Assembly (NCBI RefSeq): GCF_001983105.1
Contig: NZ_MOMC01000052.1
Location: forward strand, 8,352-15,649
Length of the DNA: 7,298 nucleotides
Reading direction: 5' to 3'
Origin: Pseudofrankia asymbiotica
GTDB taxonomy: Bacteria; Actinomycetota; Actinomycetes; Frankiales; Frankiaceae
Shown here: positions 5,967 to 7,298 of the stretch, one piece after another
Numbering within the stretch: the stretch's first letter is position 1
Layout: every line of letters begins with the position of its first letter
Program-made: the position numbers and the translations under genes
The notes under the pieces: generated by a model
Database searches by the model: none
What the model was told of the DNA's origin: nothing
Seen by the model: only the letters and a program-made list of their open reading frames with translations

Positions 5967-6040
5967 CTCGCCGCGGAGGCCCTCCGGGCGGTTCCCGCAC
6001 CTTCTCGCCGCGGAGGCCCTCCGGGCGGTTCCCGCACCTT
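5967..6040. repeat. Perfect 37-bp tandem duplication
   Basis: Two identical adjacent copies occupy 5967-6003 and 6004-6040, each beginning CTCGCCGCGGAGGCC and ending GGTTCCCGCACCTT. Each contains the small palindrome CGGAGG-CCCTCCG-like core (CGGAGG, one central base, CCTCCG on the minus strand), so each copy can form a hairpin. The pair ends one base before the stop codon of the minus-strand repeat-rich gene, putting it at the start of that gene's 3' untranslated region. Because 37 is not a multiple of three and no spacers exist, it is neither a coding repeat nor a CRISPR array. Confidence 0.92.
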
Positions 6041-6041
6041 G

Positions 6042-7298
6042 TCAGCGCGGGGGGCGGTTCGGTGCCAGCCGGAGGGGCTTGGTGGGCGCGCTGGGGTCGT
6101 CGCCCCGGCGCCGGGCCGCGGTCGCGCATCCCCGCGCGGTCGCCCGGAACCACCAAGGGGGCGGCGGGAAGTACAGCGCCGGAACGGCCGAGCGCGGCTG
6201 AGACTCGACGCCTCCAGGCTCGCCCGTCCCGTCCGCGAGCGGGGGCGCGGGCACGTCAGCGTCGTCGCACTCGGCCGGACCCTCGCCACTGGGCTGGACC
6301 GCCGGCGCTGACGGGACCGCCGGCGCTGACGGGACCGCCGGCGCTGACGGGACCGGCGGCGCGGAGAGGGCTGACAGGGCCGACGGCGCCAGCGGGGCTG
6401 ACGGTTCCAGCAGGGCTGACAGGGCTGACGGGGCGACAGCGCCCCCACTGGCGGCCGGCTCGGCCGCGGCTGGCGCCTCGCCCGCCGGGAGCGGGCTCGA
6501 CCAGAGCAGGGGACTGGGAGTCAGCGCCCCCGGCCCCCGGCCGTCGCCACTTCCTGTCACGGTGATCGGGCTCGCCGGCGACGGCTCGGCGGCGCGCTGA
6601 TCGTGCGCGGGCACGTGGGGCTGAGACGTGAGCCCGGGAGGCGAGATGCCCGGGGGCGGTGCCAGGCCGCCGGGTGGCTCCAGGCCTCCGGGTGGCTCCA
6701 GGCTGGTGGGCGGCTCGAGGCCGCCGGCCGGCTCGAGGCTGGTGGAGGGCGCCAGGCCGCTGGACGGCACCAGGATCGCGACCAGCTCCCCGGAGCCCGA
6801 CGCGGTGAGCTCGCCGGTCGTCGCCCGTGCTCCGCTGGCGGTCGATGTTTCCTGGGGCGACGGTCCGTCCGGTCCGGCGGCGCCCACCCAGGTGGCCCTG
6901 GGCATCGCCGACGCGAGCCCCGAGCCGACGGACGAGACCTTCCCAGGCTGGGCGACCTCGAGCGCCCCGGCACTGGCCCCCGCCGCCCGGATGAAAACCG
7001 CGTCGCGCGGGGCCGCCGCGAGCACGTCCTCGATGGCGGACGGGGCGGCCACGGGAGCGGCGTCGCCGAGTTCCCCGTCGGCTGGCTCGAGAAGCTCCAC
7101 GTCATCGGCCAGGCCGTCGTATGACAGTCCGACGTACCTGAGCTCCTCGTAGGTCAGGTCCTCGTAGGGCAGACCGGGGCGAGTCCCGCCCACGACGGTT
7201 GTCCTCCCCGCCGGGCCGGGGAGCATCGGACCCGGCGCCGGCGCCGGCGCCGGCGGTGGCGCCACGACCGCCACGACCGGCAGGGCCGTCGGGGTTGT
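6042..7298 (-). CDS. Pro/Ala/Ser-rich repeat protein of unknown function, probably 5'-truncated by window edge
   Basis: The frame is open from the right edge to TGA at 6042. A GTG at 7274 is possible, but no ribosome-binding site precedes it, so the start is probably outside. Residues below are numbered from that GTG. Third codon positions are overwhelmingly G or C, supporting real coding. Order: a Pro/Ala run (6-22); an acidic segment with four consecutive YxxL units (Y37, Y42, Y47, Y52); a less biased stretch (SAIEDVLAAAPRDAVFIRAA, 79-98); six hexapeptides of type GLEPPG (173-208); a Pro/Ala/Ser region with VPSAPA repeats (308-325); and a short aromatic and basic tail (LYFPPPPWWFRATARG, then an Arg-rich end). 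No catalytic domain, signal peptide or clear membrane helix is visible. It could be the disordered tail or linker of a larger protein. I cannot assign a function. Confidence 0.68.
   Translation of the reverse strand, partial: TTPTALPVVAVVAPPPAPAPAPGPMLPGPAGRTTVVGGTRPGLPYEDLTYEELRYVGLSYDGLADDVELLEPADGELGDAAPVAAPSAIEDVLAAAPRDAVFIRAAGASAGALEVAQPGKVSSVGSGLASAMPRATWVGAAGPDGPSPQETSTASGARATTGELTASGSGELVAILVPSSGLAPSTSLEPAGGLEPPTSLEPPGGLEPPGGLAPPPGISPPGLTSQPHVPAHDQRAAEPSPASPITVTGSGDGRGPGALTPSPLLWSSPLPAGEAPAAAEPAASGGAVAPSALSALLEPSAPLAPSALSALSAPPVPSAPAVPSAPAVPSAPAVQPSGEGPAECDDADVPAPPLADGTGEPGGVESQPRSAVPALYFPPPPWWFRATARGCATAARRRGDDPSAPTKPLRLAPNRPPR
6297..6350. repeat. Three perfect 18-bp tandem repeats (VPSAPA coding)
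   Basis: GACCGCCGGCGCTGACGG is repeated exactly at 6297-6314, 6315-6332 and 6333-6350, followed by a degenerate partial copy. On the minus strand the unit encodes the hexapeptide Val-Pro-Ser-Ala-Pro-Ala. Perfect identity implies recent expansion and likely length variation among strains. Confidence 0.92.
6651..6758. repeat. Six degenerate 18-bp repeats (LEPP hexapeptides)
   Basis: On the minus strand, residues 173-208 read GLAPST, SLEPAG, GLEPPT, SLEPPG, GLEPPG, GLAPPP. The consensus is [GS]LEPP[GT]. DNA identity between copies is partial, so this array is older than the VPSAPA array downstream in the same gene. Confidence 0.85.

Noticed and set aside
5967..6040. CRISPR array
   Set aside because: The two 37-bp copies are directly adjacent with no spacer, and no cas genes are present.
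5057..6448. 463-residue minus-strand open frame
   Set aside because: It is Arg/Pro-rich and overlaps the C-terminal coding of the repeat-rich gene in another frame. It also crosses the 37-bp duplication, typical of a high-GC shadow frame.
6603..7152. Two Gly/Arg-rich plus-strand frames over the right-edge gene
   Set aside because: Their repeats are the antisense reading of the LEPP hexapeptides, and third-position bias favours the minus-strand frame.

Overview
The window is GC-rich throughout, and its genes favour codons ending in G or C, with GTG starts. Together with the recognisable protein families, this points to a high-GC actinomycete. A Frankia-like or related filamentous actinobacterium is plausible, but the sequence alone does not prove a genus.

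Layout, left to right. (1) The 3' part of a plus-strand glycoside hydrolase family 92 (alpha-mannosidase-like) gene enters from the left edge and ends at 1441. (2) A 75-residue orphan gene lies on the minus strand at 1608-1835, convergent with it. (3) A gap of about 400 bases with a short tandem repeat separates it from a plus-strand gene (2244-2669) for a 141-residue protein of a conserved actinobacterial family of unknown function. (4) A strong hairpin at 2786-2832 sits between that gene and a convergent two-gene minus-strand ABC-2 type exporter operon. The operon has the ATPase first (3621-4673) and the permease second (2854-3624), joined by an ATGA overlap. A perfect 16-bp palindrome and a smaller inverted repeat lie just upstream of the ATPase, the best operator candidates in the window. 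(5) From about 4740 to 5720 no gene can be called with confidence. Several GC-rich frames are open on both strands, and none is recognisable over its length. (6) A 58-residue plus-strand protein (5722-5898) has the Cys/His pattern of the FDXHR putative zinc-binding proteins known from actinobacteria and their phages. (7) A perfect 37-bp tandem duplication (5967-6040) lies immediately downstream of the stop of a large minus-strand gene (6042 to the right edge). That gene encodes a Pro/Ala/Ser-rich, acidic, repeat-laden protein, probably truncated at its N-terminus by the window edge.

The only clear functional unit is the ABC exporter: the ATPase should power the permease in moving an unknown substrate. 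The other genes have no evident shared pathway. The right half (4740-7298), with its unassigned DNA, phage-type zinc protein, tandem duplication and low-complexity coding, looks like accessory or fast-evolving sequence. I did not find a convincing new multi-gene system. The items most worth following are the exporter palindrome, the 37-bp duplication, the small zinc protein, and the four consecutive YxxL motifs in the repeat-rich protein.
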